A DNA stretch of 64,000 nt from an uncultured Opitutia bacterium (GCA_903840355.1 CAIMFJ010000005.1:496001-560000), one strand, 5' to 3'. Counted from the stretch's first letter, positions 26,152 to 35,782 are shown. A program made the numbers and translations. The notes: generated by a model not told the origin, from the letters alone.

Positions 26152-27432
26152 ATGGCTGTTGAAGTTAAAATCCCTCCCATGGGCGAATCCATCACCGGCG
26201 GACTGCTAGCCAAGTGGCTGGTCCAGAACGGTGACTCCGTCCGCAAGGGTCAGGCCCTCTTTTCTTATGAAACCGACAAGGTAACATCAGAAGGCACCGC
26301 TGAGGTGGATGGTAAAATCACCATAACGACCCCCGAAGGCACTGAAGTGCTAGTGGGACAAGTCGTTGCGAATATTGAAGCTGGCGCCGTCGGTACCAGT
26401 TCACCCGCCCCTGCAAAAGCCGCTCCTACGCCAGCAGTGAGCGCAGAACCTAGTGCCAAAGCCGAACCAGCCAAAGCACCCGTCGCCGCTAAGGCAGTCG
26501 TGGCTAAAACTGGCGCCGCCGCTGAAGTTTCTCCTGCCGTCCGTCGCCTCGCAGCGGAAACGGGTTTAGATCCCGTCGCCCTCGAAGGCTCGGGCAAAGG
26601 TGGTCGCGTAACCAAAGGCGACATGCTGCAAGCCCTCGCAGGTGGAGCCCCGATTAAAGCTGTCGCCCCGGCCCCAGCTGCCGCACCAGCGGTTGCTTCG
26701 TCAGCAACTTCTGCCCCCAAAGCTGCACCTGAAGGCCGCACGACGCGCAAGAAGATGTCGCCGCTGCGCCGCAAGATTGCCGAACGCTTAGTCCAAGCCA
26801 AATCTGAAACCGCAATGCTTACGACCTTCAACGAGGTCAACATGGCACCGGTGATGGAAATGCGGAAACGTAATGGCGACGAATTCCTCAAGAAATACGG
26901 GGTCAAACTCGGCTTCATGTCGTTCTTCGTCAAAGCGGCGGTCCAAGCTTTGAAAGATGTTCCCGCCGTTAACGCCCAACTCGATGGCGATGATATTATT
27001 GAAAATAATTTTTACGATATCGGCGTCGCGGTAGGGACCGATAAAGGCTTGATGGTTCCGGTCGTTCGGAACTGCGACCAACTTAATTTCGCCGAAATCG
27101 AGAAATCGATTGGCGACTTTGGTAAGCGGGCACGCGATGGTAAAATTCAGTTAGCAGAATTACAGGGCGGCGTGTTCACCATTTCAAATGGTGGCATTTA
27201 TGGCTCGATGCTCTCGACCCCCATTTTAAATCACCCGCAAGCGGCGATCATGGGCTTACACAACATCGTGGAACGTCCCGTGGTGGAACAAGGCCAAATC
27301 GTGATCCGTCCGATTATGTACCTCGCCCTGTCTTACGACCACCGCATCATCGATGGCAAAGAAGCTGTGACGTTCTTAGTCAAAGTTCGTCAGTACATCG
27401 AATCGCCTCACCTCCTCTTGTTCGGCGCCTAA
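26152..27432 (+). CDS. sucB: Dihydrolipoyl succinyltransferase (E2 of 2-oxoglutarate dehydrogenase)
   Basis: E2 transfers the succinyl group from lipoamide to CoA. The 426-residue protein has one lipoyl domain with the lipoylated lysine in ETDKVTSE (near residue 43). An Ala/Pro-rich linker follows, then a peripheral subunit-binding domain ([15 protein letters not shown], about residues 125-160), a second linker and the catalytic domain. That domain ends with the acyltransferase motif [13 protein letters not shown]. Sequence and neighbourhood with sucA indicate 2-oxoglutarate rather than pyruvate specificity. Confidence 0.96.
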   Translation: MAVEVKIPPMGESITGGLLAKWLVQNGDSVRKGQALFSYETDKVTSEGTAEVDGKITITTPEGTEVLVGQVVANIEAGAVGTSSPAPAKAAPTPAVSAEPSAKAEPAKAPVAAKAVVAKTGAAAEVSPAVRRLAAETGLDPVALEGSGKGGRVTKGDMLQALAGGAPIKAVAPAPAAAPAVASSATSAPKAAPEGRTTRKKMSPLRRKIAERLVQAKSETAMLTTFNEVNMAPVMEMRKRNGDEFLKKYGVKLGFMSFFVKAAVQALKDVPAVNAQLDGDDIIENNFYDIGVAVGTDKGLMVPVVRNCDQLNFAEIEKSIGDFGKRARDGKIQLAELQGGVFTISNGGIYGSMLSTPILNHPQAAIMGLHNIVERPVVEQGQIVIRPIMYLALSYDHRIIDGKEAVTFLVKVRQYIESPHLLLFGA

Positions 27433-27450
27433 TTTCTTATTACTACCTCA

Positions 27451-28851
27451 ATGTCTCAATTCGATCTCGTCGTCATTGGTTCTGGTCCTGGTGGCTATGT
27501 CGCCGCCATTAAAGCCGGCCAACTCGGTCTCAAAACCGCGCTTGTGGAAAAGGAACCTGCCCTCGGCGGCACCTGCCTTAACGTGGGTTGCATCCCTTCA
27601 AAAGCCCTCTTGCACTCAACCGAAACTTGGCGCCACGTGCAACATTCCAAGCACCATGGTATCGTGGGTGCCGACAAACTGACCTTCGACGTGGTAACGA
27701 TGATGACCAATAAAGACAAGGTCGTCGCGCAGTTAAACAAAGGCGTGGAATTTTTAGTTTCCAAACGCGGCGTGGAAATCGTGCGCGGTTTGGGTCGCCT
27801 GGGTAAAGCTGGCCAAGTCCTCGTCCGCAGCACCAGCGGCGAACGCATTTTAGAAACCAAGAACGTCCTCATCGCCACGGGCTCAGTGCCCATCGAATTA
27901 CCCTTCATGAAGTTCGATGGTGAGACGGTGATTTCTTCCGACCAAGGCATTGCGCTGAAAACCGTGCCACGCAGTTTGGTCGTGGTCGGTGCTGGTGCGA
28001 TTGGTCTGGAACTCGGCTCCGTCTGGGCTCGCCTCGGTGCTCAAGTCACCGTGGTGGAAATGCTTCCTACGATTGGCGGACCTGCTTACGACGCTGACAT
28101 TGCCAAGGTCGCTCAATCGGCGCTCGAAAAACAAGGGATTAAATTTGAATTAGGTGCCAAGGTAACTGGTGTGAAGAAAAACGCCGCAGGCACGGCCCTC
28201 ACCGCGGAACGCGACGGCAAGCAACTCGAATTCCCTGCCGACAAGATTCTCGTCGCCGTAGGTCGCAAGGCCAACACGACTGGCCTCGGTGCTGCGGAAG
28301 CGGGCTTGAAATTAGACGAACGCGGTCGCGTTGTCATCGACAGCCATTTCCTCACCAGCCTGCCTAATGTTTACGCCATTGGTGACGTTGTCACCGGCCC
28401 GATGCTGGCCCACAAAGCCGAAGAAGAAGGCGTGGCCGTCGTCGAAAACCTCGCCGGCAAATCTGGTCACGTTAACTACAACGTGATCCCTGGCGTGATT
28501 TACACCGACCCCGAAGTAGCCTGCGTTGGCATCTCGGAAGCCGAAGCTAAAACCAAAGGCATCGAAGTGAAAATCGGTAAATTCCAATTACAAGCCAACG
28601 GCCGTGCCATTGCGACCGATGGTACCACGGGTTTCATCAAGGTGATTGCCCACGCTCAGTCAGATAAAGTTCTCGGCGTGCAAATGGTAGCCAAAGGTGC
28701 TTCTGAAATGATTGCCGCCGCTTGTGCTCACATGGAATACGGTGGTAGCGCCGAAGATGTAGCCCGTACTTGCTTTGCCCACCCCACGGTGAGCGAATCC
28801 TTCAAGGAAGCCGCCATGGCTGTCAGCAAGTCGAGCATCCACTCGCTGTAA
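27451..28851 (+). CDS. lpdA: Dihydrolipoamide dehydrogenase (E3)
   Basis: E3 reoxidises the lipoyl group of E2 with NAD. The 466-residue flavoprotein has the FAD motif VIGSGPGGYVAAIKAGQLG at the N-terminus, the redox disulfide GGTCLNVGCIPSK, the NAD motif VVGAGAIGLELGSVW and the C-terminal active-site AHPTVSE with the catalytic histidine. It follows sucB by 18 bases and is closed by a strong terminator. It probably also serves other lipoyl complexes. Confidence 0.97.
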   Translation: MSQFDLVVIGSGPGGYVAAIKAGQLGLKTALVEKEPALGGTCLNVGCIPSKALLHSTETWRHVQHSKHHGIVGADKLTFDVVTMMTNKDKVVAQLNKGVEFLVSKRGVEIVRGLGRLGKAGQVLVRSTSGERILETKNVLIATGSVPIELPFMKFDGETVISSDQGIALKTVPRSLVVVGAGAIGLELGSVWARLGAQVTVVEMLPTIGGPAYDADIAKVAQSALEKQGIKFELGAKVTGVKKNAAGTALTAERDGKQLEFPADKILVAVGRKANTTGLGAAEAGLKLDERGRVVIDSHFLTSLPNVYAIGDVVTGPMLAHKAEEEGVAVVENLAGKSGHVNYNVIPGVIYTDPEVACVGISEAEAKTKGIEVKIGKFQLQANGRAIATDGTTGFIKVIAHAQSDKVLGVQMVAKGASEMIAAACAHMEYGGSAEDVARTCFAHPTVSESFKEAAMAVSKSSIHSL

Positions 28852-28872
28852 TTCGTCTAAGCCTTCAAACTT

Positions 28873-28903
28873 AAAGCCCGCTAGCAAAACTACCGGGCTT
28901 TTT
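28873..28903 (+). terminator. Rho-independent terminator of sucA-sucB-lpdA
   Basis: AAAGCCCG (28873-28880) pairs with CGGGCTTT (28894-28901). The inner TAG/CTA pairing gives a short upper stem with a CAAAA loop, and the stem ends in a T run. It starts 21 bases after the lpdA stop. Confidence 0.88.
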
Positions 28904-28995
28904 GGTGCCACCTGAAGTAAACGCACCTTGTTCGTTACGAAGGAAAGGAGTCGTTAAAAACTCCTCCCTATTGAGCGGTAGTGAACGAAAAGTTA

Positions 28996-29097
28996 AAAGG
29001 GGCCAGGCTGGCCACGGCACATGAATCAACTGACTGCCGTTGCTTCCTTCCGGACCTGGCGGGATTCGTCAGCAACCCATTGCATGGGGCCTGGCTT
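28996..29097 (-). ncRNA. ffs: Small signal recognition particle RNA (4.5S-like)
   Basis: On the minus strand this gap contains CAGGTCCGGAAGGAAGCA, the nearly invariant apical hairpin with a GGAA tetraloop and the symmetric and asymmetric loops that bind Ffh. The 5' and 3' ends pair: GCCAGGC (29095-29089) with GCCTGGC (29008-29002). This gives a rod of about 100 nt, the size of the Gram-negative short SRP RNA. A T-rich stretch follows the 3' end (TTTTAACTTTT, about 28998-28988). The RNA partners with Ffh for cotranslational membrane targeting. Exact ends are uncertain by a few bases. It fills the 316-base gene-free gap between lpdA and valS, together with the lpdA terminator. Confidence 0.93.
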
Positions 29098-29103
29098 ACC
29101 TTT

Positions 29104-29133
29104 ATTACTAAAGCCCCAATCCGCTCTTTTCAA
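29104..29133 (-). promoter_or_regulatory. Candidate promoter of the SRP RNA gene
   Basis: On the minus strand TTGAAA (29133-29128, five of six consensus positions) is followed after 18 bases by AGTAAT (29109-29104, four of six). The expected transcription start near 29097 coincides with the 5' end of the paired SRP RNA stem, which supports both calls. Confidence 0.5.
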
Positions 29134-29167
29134 CCACCAAGTTCCGTCCTAATCATTCATTTTTAAG

Positions 29168-31891
29168 ATGTCTGAAATTCCCAAATCCTACGACCCACAA
29201 GGCGTCGAACAAACTTGGTACGACCGCTGGATCGCTCACGGTTGCTTCTCAGGTAAAGTAGACCCGAGTCGCGAAGCGTTCGCGGTGATGATTCCGCCGC
29301 CTAATGTAACGGGTGTTCTGCACATGGGTCACCTGCTCAATAACACGCTGCAAGACATCATGGTCCGCCGGGCACGCCAAGAAGGCAAATCGGCTCTCTG
29401 GCTTCCAGGCACCGACCACGCGGGTATCGCCACGCAATCGCGCGTAGAAAAAGAGCTACGACAAAAAGAAGGTAAAACGCGTCACGACTTGGGACGTGAA
29501 AAATTTATCCAGACGGCCTCGGAGTGGCGCGATAAACATGGCGGCATCATTCTGCAACAGCTGCGCAAGTTGGGTGCCTCGTGCGATTGGGATCGCACCG
29601 TGCACACGCTAGACGCTGGTTACTCGCAAGCCGTCCTCCAAGCTTTCGTCACGCTCTACGAACGTGGCTATGTCTATCGCGGCAAGCGCATGGTCAACTG
29701 GTGCCCTGTTTCGCAAACGGGTTTGTCGGATGAAGAAGTGATCATGAAGCCTTCGAAGGGCTCGCTCTACCGCATGCGTTACGAAGTGGTGGAACAACCG
29801 GGCTTCTTCTTGGAAATTTCGACCACGCGTCCCGAAACAATTCCAGGCGATGCGGCCGTGGCCGTACACCCTGAAGACGAACGCTACCGTCATTTAATTG
29901 GCAAACACGTCTGGCGCCCCTTCCCTCGTGCGGCAATTCCCATCGTCGGCGACACCGCCGTAGAACGCGAATTCGGTACCGGCGTACTCAAGGTCACGCC
30001 TGCCCATGACCGTACTGACTTCGACATCGGCAAGCGCCACCAACTCCCCGTGGTGGATGTAATGAATCCAGATGGGACGATGAATCAACTCGCCGGCCCC
30101 TTAGCGGGCATGGAACGTTTCAAGGCACGCCAAGCAGCCGCCAAGTTGCTCGAAGAATTAGGTGCCTTAGTTAAAACCGAACCTTATGAAAACACGGTCG
30201 GTTTTTCGGAACGTGCCGATGTGCCCATTGAACCGCGCCTCAGCGAACAGTGGTTTATTCATTACCCCAAAATCGAAGAAGCCAAACGAGCCGTCACCTC
30301 GGGTATCATTCGCTTCCACCCAGAGCGCTGGACGAAAACTTACCTTCACTGGCTCGAAAACATTCAAGATTGGTGCGTAAGCCGCCAACTGTGGTGGGGG
30401 CACCGTATCCCGGTTTGGTATCGTAAAGGAGCCGATCCTCAAGATGCCAAGAATCGCCATGTGTCGCTGACACCTCCGAGCGACCCTGAGAACTGGGAAC
30501 AAGATCCAGACGTGCTCGACACTTGGGCTTCTTCTTGGCTGTGGTGCCTAGCCACGATTGGCTGGCGCAAGCCTGGCGAAACAACGCCTGAACTCGCCCA
30601 TTGGTACCCCACGGCCGCACTCGCAACGGGTCCTGACATCATCTTCCTATGGGTCGCGCGGATGATCATTGCCGGACTAGAATTACATGGCCCAGAAAAG
30701 AAAACGCTGACCGACGATGAAATCCGCGCCCGCATTCCGTTCCGTCGCGTATACTTCAATGGTATCATCCGCGATAAACAGGGTCGTAAGATGTCGAAGT
30801 CACTCGGTAACTCCCCTGAGCCGCTCGACCTGATTGCCAAATTCGGTGCGGACGGTCTGCGCTTTGGTCTGTTGCTCATTGCGCCCAAGGGACAAGACAT
30901 TCTCTTCGACGAAGATCGCGTCGCCCAAGGCCGTAACTTCTGTAATAAACTTTGGAACGCTTCCCGCTTCCGCCAAATGTGTGGTCCGATGGCGGATAAT
31001 TCATCGGTCGCGGCCATCGCCCAACGCATTGAAGCCAGCCACCTCGATGATGATGATTTTGCCATTCTCCAAGGCTTGGCTGAATTGATGGACGTCACCG
31101 CCAAATCCCTCGAAGAACATGAATTCACGGCCTACGCCCAAAGTCTCTACACGTTCTTCTGGGGCGACTTCTGCGACTGGTATGTTGAGGCATCCAAGAC
31201 GCGCTTAGCCGACCCACAACAACGCGACACTTGCTTGGCAGTACAAGACTTGGTGCTGCGTCAATTCCTACTGCTCTTCCACCCCGTAGCGCCCTTCATC
31301 ACCGAAGAACTCTGGCACCTCTTAGGCTATGGTCCTGCCGCGGACTTCATCCAAAAGCATCACCCCGGCAGCGGCGGCGACTTGCTCCGCGTCCTTCGCG
31401 AACACGGCGTCAAACTTATCGCCTCCAAAGTTGCGGATGTGAATAGCCTCCGTGAATTCGTGTCCGTGGTGCGCGCTGTTAAATCACAAGCGAATATGGC
31501 GACGCGTCGCGACAGCGTGATTACGTTGGTCTACAAAGATGCTGCCTCCCAAAAATTAGTGACCGCGAATCAGGAAAAACTTTGCCGCCTCGCCGGCCTA
31601 GCTTCGATCAACCCCGCAGCTGACTTAGCAGGCCGTCCCGGCTCACTCACCTCCGTTGGTACCTTGGCTTTAGAATTAGCAGGCCAAGTCGATGTCGGAG
31701 CCGAAAAAATCCGCCTGCAAAAGGAATTAGAAAAATTAGCCAAAGCGGTCGCCAGCGGTGAAGCGAAACTTTCGAACGAAGCCTTCGTTTCTAAAGCTCC
31801 GCCGACTATTTTAGCTGGTGCTAAAAAACAACTCGATGAAGCCAAAGCCCAACATGCCGAGATTGCTCGGATGTTAGCCAGCCTAGGCTAA
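29168..31891 (+). CDS. valS: Valyl-tRNA synthetase
   Basis: A class I synthetase of 907 residues that charges tRNA-Val. It has the HIGH motif as HMGH in PPNVTGVLHMGHLL, the editing (CP1) domain with TTRPETIPGDAAVAVHP, and KMSKS in GRKMSKSLGNSPEPLDL. A C-terminal coiled coil begins near KIRLQKELEKLAKAV, typical of ValRS and absent from IleRS. Length is normal. The gene is followed after 3 bases by nagB, so the downstream cluster may be read from the same transcript. Confidence 0.97.
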   Translation: MSEIPKSYDPQGVEQTWYDRWIAHGCFSGKVDPSREAFAVMIPPPNVTGVLHMGHLLNNTLQDIMVRRARQEGKSALWLPGTDHAGIATQSRVEKELRQKEGKTRHDLGREKFIQTASEWRDKHGGIILQQLRKLGASCDWDRTVHTLDAGYSQAVLQAFVTLYERGYVYRGKRMVNWCPVSQTGLSDEEVIMKPSKGSLYRMRYEVVEQPGFFLEISTTRPETIPGDAAVAVHPEDERYRHLIGKHVWRPFPRAAIPIVGDTAVEREFGTGVLKVTPAHDRTDFDIGKRHQLPVVDVMNPDGTMNQLAGPLAGMERFKARQAAAKLLEELGALVKTEPYENTVGFSERADVPIEPRLSEQWFIHYPKIEEAKRAVTSGIIRFHPERWTKTYLHWLENIQDWCVSRQLWWGHRIPVWYRKGADPQDAKNRHVSLTPPSDPENWEQDPDVLDTWASSWLWCLATIGWRKPGETTPELAHWYPTAALATGPDIIFLWVARMIIAGLELHGPEKKTLTDDEIRARIPFRRVYFNGIIRDKQGRKMSKSLGNSPEPLDLIAKFGADGLRFGLLLIAPKGQDILFDEDRVAQGRNFCNKLWNASRFRQMCGPMADNSSVAAIAQRIEASHLDDDDFAILQGLAELMDVTAKSLEEHEFTAYAQSLYTFFWGDFCDWYVEASKTRLADPQQRDTCLAVQDLVLRQFLLLFHPVAPFITEELWHLLGYGPAADFIQKHHPGSGGDLLRVLREHGVKLIASKVADVNSLREFVSVVRAVKSQANMATRRDSVITLVYKDAASQKLVTANQEKLCRLAGLASINPAADLAGRPGSLTSVGTLALELAGQVDVGAEKIRLQKELEKLAKAVASGEAKLSNEAFVSKAPPTILAGAKKQLDEAKAQHAEIARMLASLG

Positions 31892-31894
31892 AAC

Positions 31895-32635
31895 ATGCCA
31901 CAAATCGCCCTCCACTCGTCGGCTCAAGAAGCGGCTCAAGTAGTCGCTCGTCACATTAGTGACTTAATCCGCACGCGGAGTGCCATGGGGAAACACCTGG
32001 TACTAGGGTTAGCAACCGGCTCTACCCCGTTGCCACTGTATGCGGAACTCGTGCGTCTGCATCGCGAAGAGGGTTTAAGTTTTAAAAAGGTCATTACGTT
32101 CAACCTCGATGAATACGAGGGGCTCGATGGCTCCCAGCCTCAATCATATCGATACTACATGAACGAACACTTATTCAATCGGATCGATATCCCTCTCCCG
32201 CAAACCCACATCCCCGACGGTAAGAGTGCCAACCTTGAGCAAACCTGTGCGGCGTACGAAGCGGCAATTCAACAAGCGGGCGGACTCGACCTACAAATCC
32301 TTGGCATCGGTAGCACCGGACACATTGGCTTTAATGAGCCACCCTCCGCGCGTGATTCCCGCACCCGCCGCGTTCACCTCGATGCTAAGACGCGCCAAGA
32401 CAATGCGATTTTCTTTAAGCAACCCGGTGACGTCCCCCATGGGGCCATCACCATGGGAGTTGCCACGATTCTAGAGGCTCGAGAAATCGCCTTACTCGCA
32501 CTCGGACCCAACAAAGCCGCCATCATCAAGCGCGCCCTCACCGAAAAGCCTCACGCCCTTTGTCCCGCTACGTGGCTCCAAGAACACCCTGCCTGTACGT
32601 TCCACTTAGATGCGGCGTCCAGCTCCTTGGTTTAA
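31895..32635 (+). CDS. nagB: Glucosamine-6-phosphate deaminase
   Basis: NagB converts glucosamine 6-phosphate to fructose 6-phosphate and ammonia. The 246-residue protein shows LGLATGSTPLPLYAEL for phosphate binding, FNLDEYEGLDGSQPQSYRYY with the catalytic Asp, and LGIGSTGHIGFNEPPS with the Asp/His active-site region. It lacks the longer C-terminus of allosteric NagB proteins such as the 266-residue E. coli enzyme. It opens a six-gene run with gaps of 1-5 bases that points to amino-sugar use. Confidence 0.94.
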   Translation: MPQIALHSSAQEAAQVVARHISDLIRTRSAMGKHLVLGLATGSTPLPLYAELVRLHREEGLSFKKVITFNLDEYEGLDGSQPQSYRYYMNEHLFNRIDIPLPQTHIPDGKSANLEQTCAAYEAAIQQAGGLDLQILGIGSTGHIGFNEPPSARDSRTRRVHLDAKTRQDNAIFFKQPGDVPHGAITMGVATILEAREIALLALGPNKAAIIKRALTEKPHALCPATWLQEHPACTFHLDAASSSLV

Positions 32636-32639
32636 CACG

Positions 32640-34019
32640 ATGTCTCTTCAACCCCGTTTTATCTCATCCATCGATCCACACCTCGTGCCGGCCGCACTGT
32701 GGACGCGGGCATTTTTAAAACGGTGTCAGCACACACCCGGGAGTAGCGAACTGCATCTTGCCCTCAGCCGTCCGGATGGCACGGCCTCCCGCTTTCAAAC
32801 CCTGGTACTCCCTGAAGGCCCCCAGTCGCCCGAAAGCCTGCAACACGTCGAGCGCACCGTTAAATTCCTCCTTTGGGCCCGCGGTGGCAACCAGGTGCTC
32901 CTTGCGGGCCCCCATGCCCCCGCTTTCGCCCAAGCCCTGCAAGACATTTACTCCGCGACCGGAGCCCGGGCGTTTGATGCTAATTTCTTTAAGAAGCTTT
33001 TCGAAAAGCCGCTGACTTTTACCGCTACTACCGTCGATGCTTTGCCCGTAGCCAGCACAGCGCACCTGCCGCTCGGTCGTCACCTTGAGGGTTGTCGCAT
33101 CGGCTTTGACCTCGGTGGCTCCGACCGTAAATGCGCCGCGCTCATTGATGGCCAAGTGGTCTTTTCCGAAGAAATTAAGTGGGATCCGTATTTCCAAACC
33201 GACCCCCGCTACCACCGCGAAGGGATTGAACATTCTTTGAAATTGGCGGCGGCCCATTTACCACGAGTCGATGCCATCGGAGGCTCAGCCGCGGGAGTCT
33301 ACATCAATAACCGCGTCCGGGCGGCCTCCCTCTTTCGCGGGATTACTGACGAAGTCGTTTTTGATCGTGAGGTTAAAAACATGTTCGTCGACATCGCCAA
33401 AAAATGGAACGTCCCCTTCGAAGTTTTAAACGACGGAGATGTTACGGCTTTAGCGGCCTCGATGTCGCTCCATCGCAATGCAGTCTTGGGCATTGCCATG
33501 GGCACGAGTGTGGCCGCGGGCTATGTCGACATTCACGGTAACCTCACCAATTGGCTAAGCGAATTAGCCTTCGTGCCCATGGATTATCGTGCCTATGGTC
33601 CACAAGATGAATGGTCCGGCGATACCGGCTGTGCGGTGCAATACTTCAGCCAACAAGGCGTAGGTCGTCTGTTGCCATTAGCGGGCATTCACCTGCCACG
33701 TGAGATGCGCCTACCCGAACAACTCGAACACTTACAACAATTGATGAAGGCGCAGGATCCTCGTGCCTTAAAGGTCTACGAAGCCATCGGTATTGCTTTT
33801 GGCTACACCCTCGCCCACTTCCGAAGCTTTTATGACTACGAATGCTTATTAATCATGGGTCGCGTAACATCGGGTACCGGTGGCGACATCATAATTGACC
33901 GAGCTCGCTCAGTATTAAGTGAAGAATTCCCCGAACTTCGTATCGACCTCGTGGTGCCAGATGAAAAAGATAAACGGCATGGACAAGCGGTTGCAGCCGC
34001 TTCCCTGCCTTCTCTTTAA
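32640..34019 (+). CDS. ROK-like sugar kinase family protein with N-terminal extension
   Basis: A 459-residue protein. From about residue 150 it has the ASKHA/ROK phosphate-1 motif RIGFDLGGSDRKCAALIDG, then AIGGSAAGVYINNR, an FEVLNDGDVTALAA catalytic-Asp region and GIAMGTSVAAGYVD for ATP binding. The ROK zinc-binding CxCGxxGC cluster is absent. The first 150 residues are not recognised. The start is the ATG at 32640, 4 bases after the nagB stop. By context it could phosphorylate glucosamine or N-acetylglucosamine; it could also be a benzoyl-CoA-reductase-like ATPase fold or a regulator, so function is inferred. Confidence 0.65.
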   Translation: MSLQPRFISSIDPHLVPAALWTRAFLKRCQHTPGSSELHLALSRPDGTASRFQTLVLPEGPQSPESLQHVERTVKFLLWARGGNQVLLAGPHAPAFAQALQDIYSATGARAFDANFFKKLFEKPLTFTATTVDALPVASTAHLPLGRHLEGCRIGFDLGGSDRKCAALIDGQVVFSEEIKWDPYFQTDPRYHREGIEHSLKLAAAHLPRVDAIGGSAAGVYINNRVRAASLFRGITDEVVFDREVKNMFVDIAKKWNVPFEVLNDGDVTALAASMSLHRNAVLGIAMGTSVAAGYVDIHGNLTNWLSELAFVPMDYRAYGPQDEWSGDTGCAVQYFSQQGVGRLLPLAGIHLPREMRLPEQLEHLQQLMKAQDPRALKVYEAIGIAFGYTLAHFRSFYDYECLLIMGRVTSGTGGDIIIDRARSVLSEEFPELRIDLVVPDEKDKRHGQAVAAASLPSL

Positions 34020-34022
34020 ACT

Positions 34023-34868
34023 ATGAAATTAAATCCGAAAGCTGACCTGTGGGTTCCTGATGAAGTTCAAGGTCCCCCGGCTTTTAGTCGGACCACGCAT
34101 CTGGGCATCGGTGCACACCAAGACGATTTGGAGTTCATGGCTTACGAAGGCATCCTAGCCTGCTACGAAAAACCCACGGAATGGTTTGGCGGCGTCATCA
34201 TGACCGATGGACGCTCGAGTTCGCGCCGAGGTCCTTACGCCAACTGGACCGACGATCAAATTGTGGCCGAACGAATTCGCGAACAGCGCCTCGCCGCACA
34301 GATTGGCCAATACTCCTTCATCGCCCAATTGGGCTACCTAAGCAAAGAAGTCCGCCCGTCGCACGCCCCCCAAGTCGTGCAAGACTTAGTCACCATTTTA
34401 GAAGCCGCCCAGCCACGCGTTGTCTACCTCCATAACCCTGCAGACAAACACGACACGCACGTAGCCTGCTTCCTACGTTGCCTGGAAGCCTTACGGAAAC
34501 TTCCGGCCCACCAACGTCCGGAAAAGGTACTCGGTTGCGAAGTTTGGCGTGGCTTGGACTGGGTGCTCGATACCGAAAAAGTCGGCATGGATGTTTCAGA
34601 CCGGCCCGACTTAGCGCAAAAGCTCAACGAAGTCTTCGCGACCCAAATCATCGGCGGCAAACGCTATGATTTAGCGGTTCTCGGTCGCCGCACCGCCAAT
34701 GCCACCTTCTACGATGCACATGCCTCGGATCAAGCGTCGTCGCTTCAATGGGCCATTGACCTAACCCCGCTCATCCACAACCCCTCACTGGATGTGGTGA
34801 CTTACACCTTAAATTTCGTCGAAAACCTTAAAGCCGATATCGCCCAACGCTTACGGCAAGCTCTCTAA
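34023..34868 (+). CDS. PIG-L (LmbE-like) N-acetylglucosaminyl deacetylase family protein
   Basis: A 281-residue protein with the zinc-binding AHQDDLEFM motif (His32, Asp34, Asp35) and the second metal site HNPADKHDTHVA, the signature of the PIG-L fold. Members deacetylate GlcNAc groups on lipids, mycothiol or bacillithiol precursors and free chitooligosaccharides. There is no signal peptide, so it acts in the cytoplasm. Sitting between a kinase and a nucleotidyltransferase, it may replace NagA by deacetylating GlcNAc or its phosphate; that is inference. Confidence 0.85.
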   Translation: MKLNPKADLWVPDEVQGPPAFSRTTHLGIGAHQDDLEFMAYEGILACYEKPTEWFGGVIMTDGRSSSRRGPYANWTDDQIVAERIREQRLAAQIGQYSFIAQLGYLSKEVRPSHAPQVVQDLVTILEAAQPRVVYLHNPADKHDTHVACFLRCLEALRKLPAHQRPEKVLGCEVWRGLDWVLDTEKVGMDVSDRPDLAQKLNEVFATQIIGGKRYDLAVLGRRTANATFYDAHASDQASSLQWAIDLTPLIHNPSLDVVTYTLNFVENLKADIAQRLRQAL

Positions 34869-34871
34869 TTC

Positions 34872-35777
34872 ATGAAACCTACTTTACTCGTCCTTGCCGC
34901 TGGCATGGGCAGCCGTTACGGCGGTTTAAAACAAATCGACCCCATGGGTCCCTCGGGCGAAACGATTTTAGATTACTCCGTCTACGACGCCATCCGTGCT
35001 GGTTTCGATAAGGTCGTTTTTATTATCCGTCCCGATTTTGAGGCTGATTTTCGTCAGCGCATCGGCACCAAGTTCGCACATCGCATTCAAGTCGACTATG
35101 CGTTTCAAACCCTCGACCGCTTACCCACCGGCTTCACGCCTCCCGCGGGACGCGAAAAGCCCTGGGGCACGACGCATGCGATTCTGTGTGCTCGGGACAA
35201 AATCACGACGCCTTTTGCCGTGATCAACGCCGATGATTTTTACGGCCGCGATTCCTATCAAACCCTGAGCCATAAATTACAGCAGAGCGACGTTAACTCG
35301 CATGCCTACTACATGGTGGGCTTCACCTTAAAGAACACCTTATCAGCCCACGGCACAGTCGCTCGGGGGGTTTGCCAAACTAACGCGGCTAACCTGCTAA
35401 CCGACATCCAAGAATTAACTAAAATTACCCCGACACCCCAAGGAGCCGTCCACCGCCATGAAGACGGCACGGTCGTTAACCTTACCGGTGAAGAGCCCGT
35501 ATCGATGAACATGTGGGGCTTCACACCTGCCATTTTTCCTCAACTAGAAACCGACTTTACGGCCTTCCTCCGTCAGCATGGCCAAGAACTAAAAAGCGAA
35601 TCCTACATTCCGCTCGCCGTCGGCCAACTCGTGCGCTCGCAACGGGCCACCTGCGAAGTACTGCGAACCCCTTCTGCGTGGTTCGGCGTTACCTACCGCG
35701 AAGATAAGCCCATCGTGCAAAACAGTATCCTCGCCCAAGTAAACCAAGGCACTTACCCCCTTAACCTCTGGAGCTAA
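34872..35777 (+). CDS. Sugar-phosphate nucleotidyltransferase
   Basis: A 301-residue NTP-transferase fold protein. LVLAAGMGSRYGGLKQIDPMG is the nucleotide-binding signature (GxGxR...K), and VINADDFYGRDSY contains the metal-binding aspartates. It should activate a sugar 1-phosphate to an NDP-sugar. The gene immediately precedes an anomeric kinase and an epimerase, so the product may be UDP-HexNAc. Base and sugar specificity cannot be read from sequence. Confidence 0.85.
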   Translation: MKPTLLVLAAGMGSRYGGLKQIDPMGPSGETILDYSVYDAIRAGFDKVVFIIRPDFEADFRQRIGTKFAHRIQVDYAFQTLDRLPTGFTPPAGREKPWGTTHAILCARDKITTPFAVINADDFYGRDSYQTLSHKLQQSDVNSHAYYMVGFTLKNTLSAHGTVARGVCQTNAANLLTDIQELTKITPTPQGAVHRHEDGTVVNLTGEEPVSMNMWGFTPAIFPQLETDFTAFLRQHGQELKSESYIPLAVGQLVRSQRATCEVLRTPSAWFGVTYREDKPIVQNSILAQVNQGTYPLNLWS

Positions 35778-35782
35778 ATTTT

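Noticed and set aside
28946-28965. AGGAGT/ACTCCT hairpin as the SRP RNA terminator
   Set aside because: Only 6 bp, about 30 bases past the RNA end and without a good T run on the minus strand; the T-rich stretch next to the RNA is a better end.
28981-29166. Short plus-strand open frame across the lpdA-valS gap
   Set aside because: It covers the SRP RNA on the opposite strand; the DNA is explained by conserved RNA structure.
30439-31128. 229-codon open frame antisense to valS
   Set aside because: Inside valS, Ser/Arg/Pro-rich shadow with no motif.
34023-34868. Bacillithiol deacetylase BshB as the identity of the PIG-L protein
   Set aside because: No BshA or BshC homologues are adjacent; the neighbours are amino-sugar kinases and a nucleotidyltransferase.
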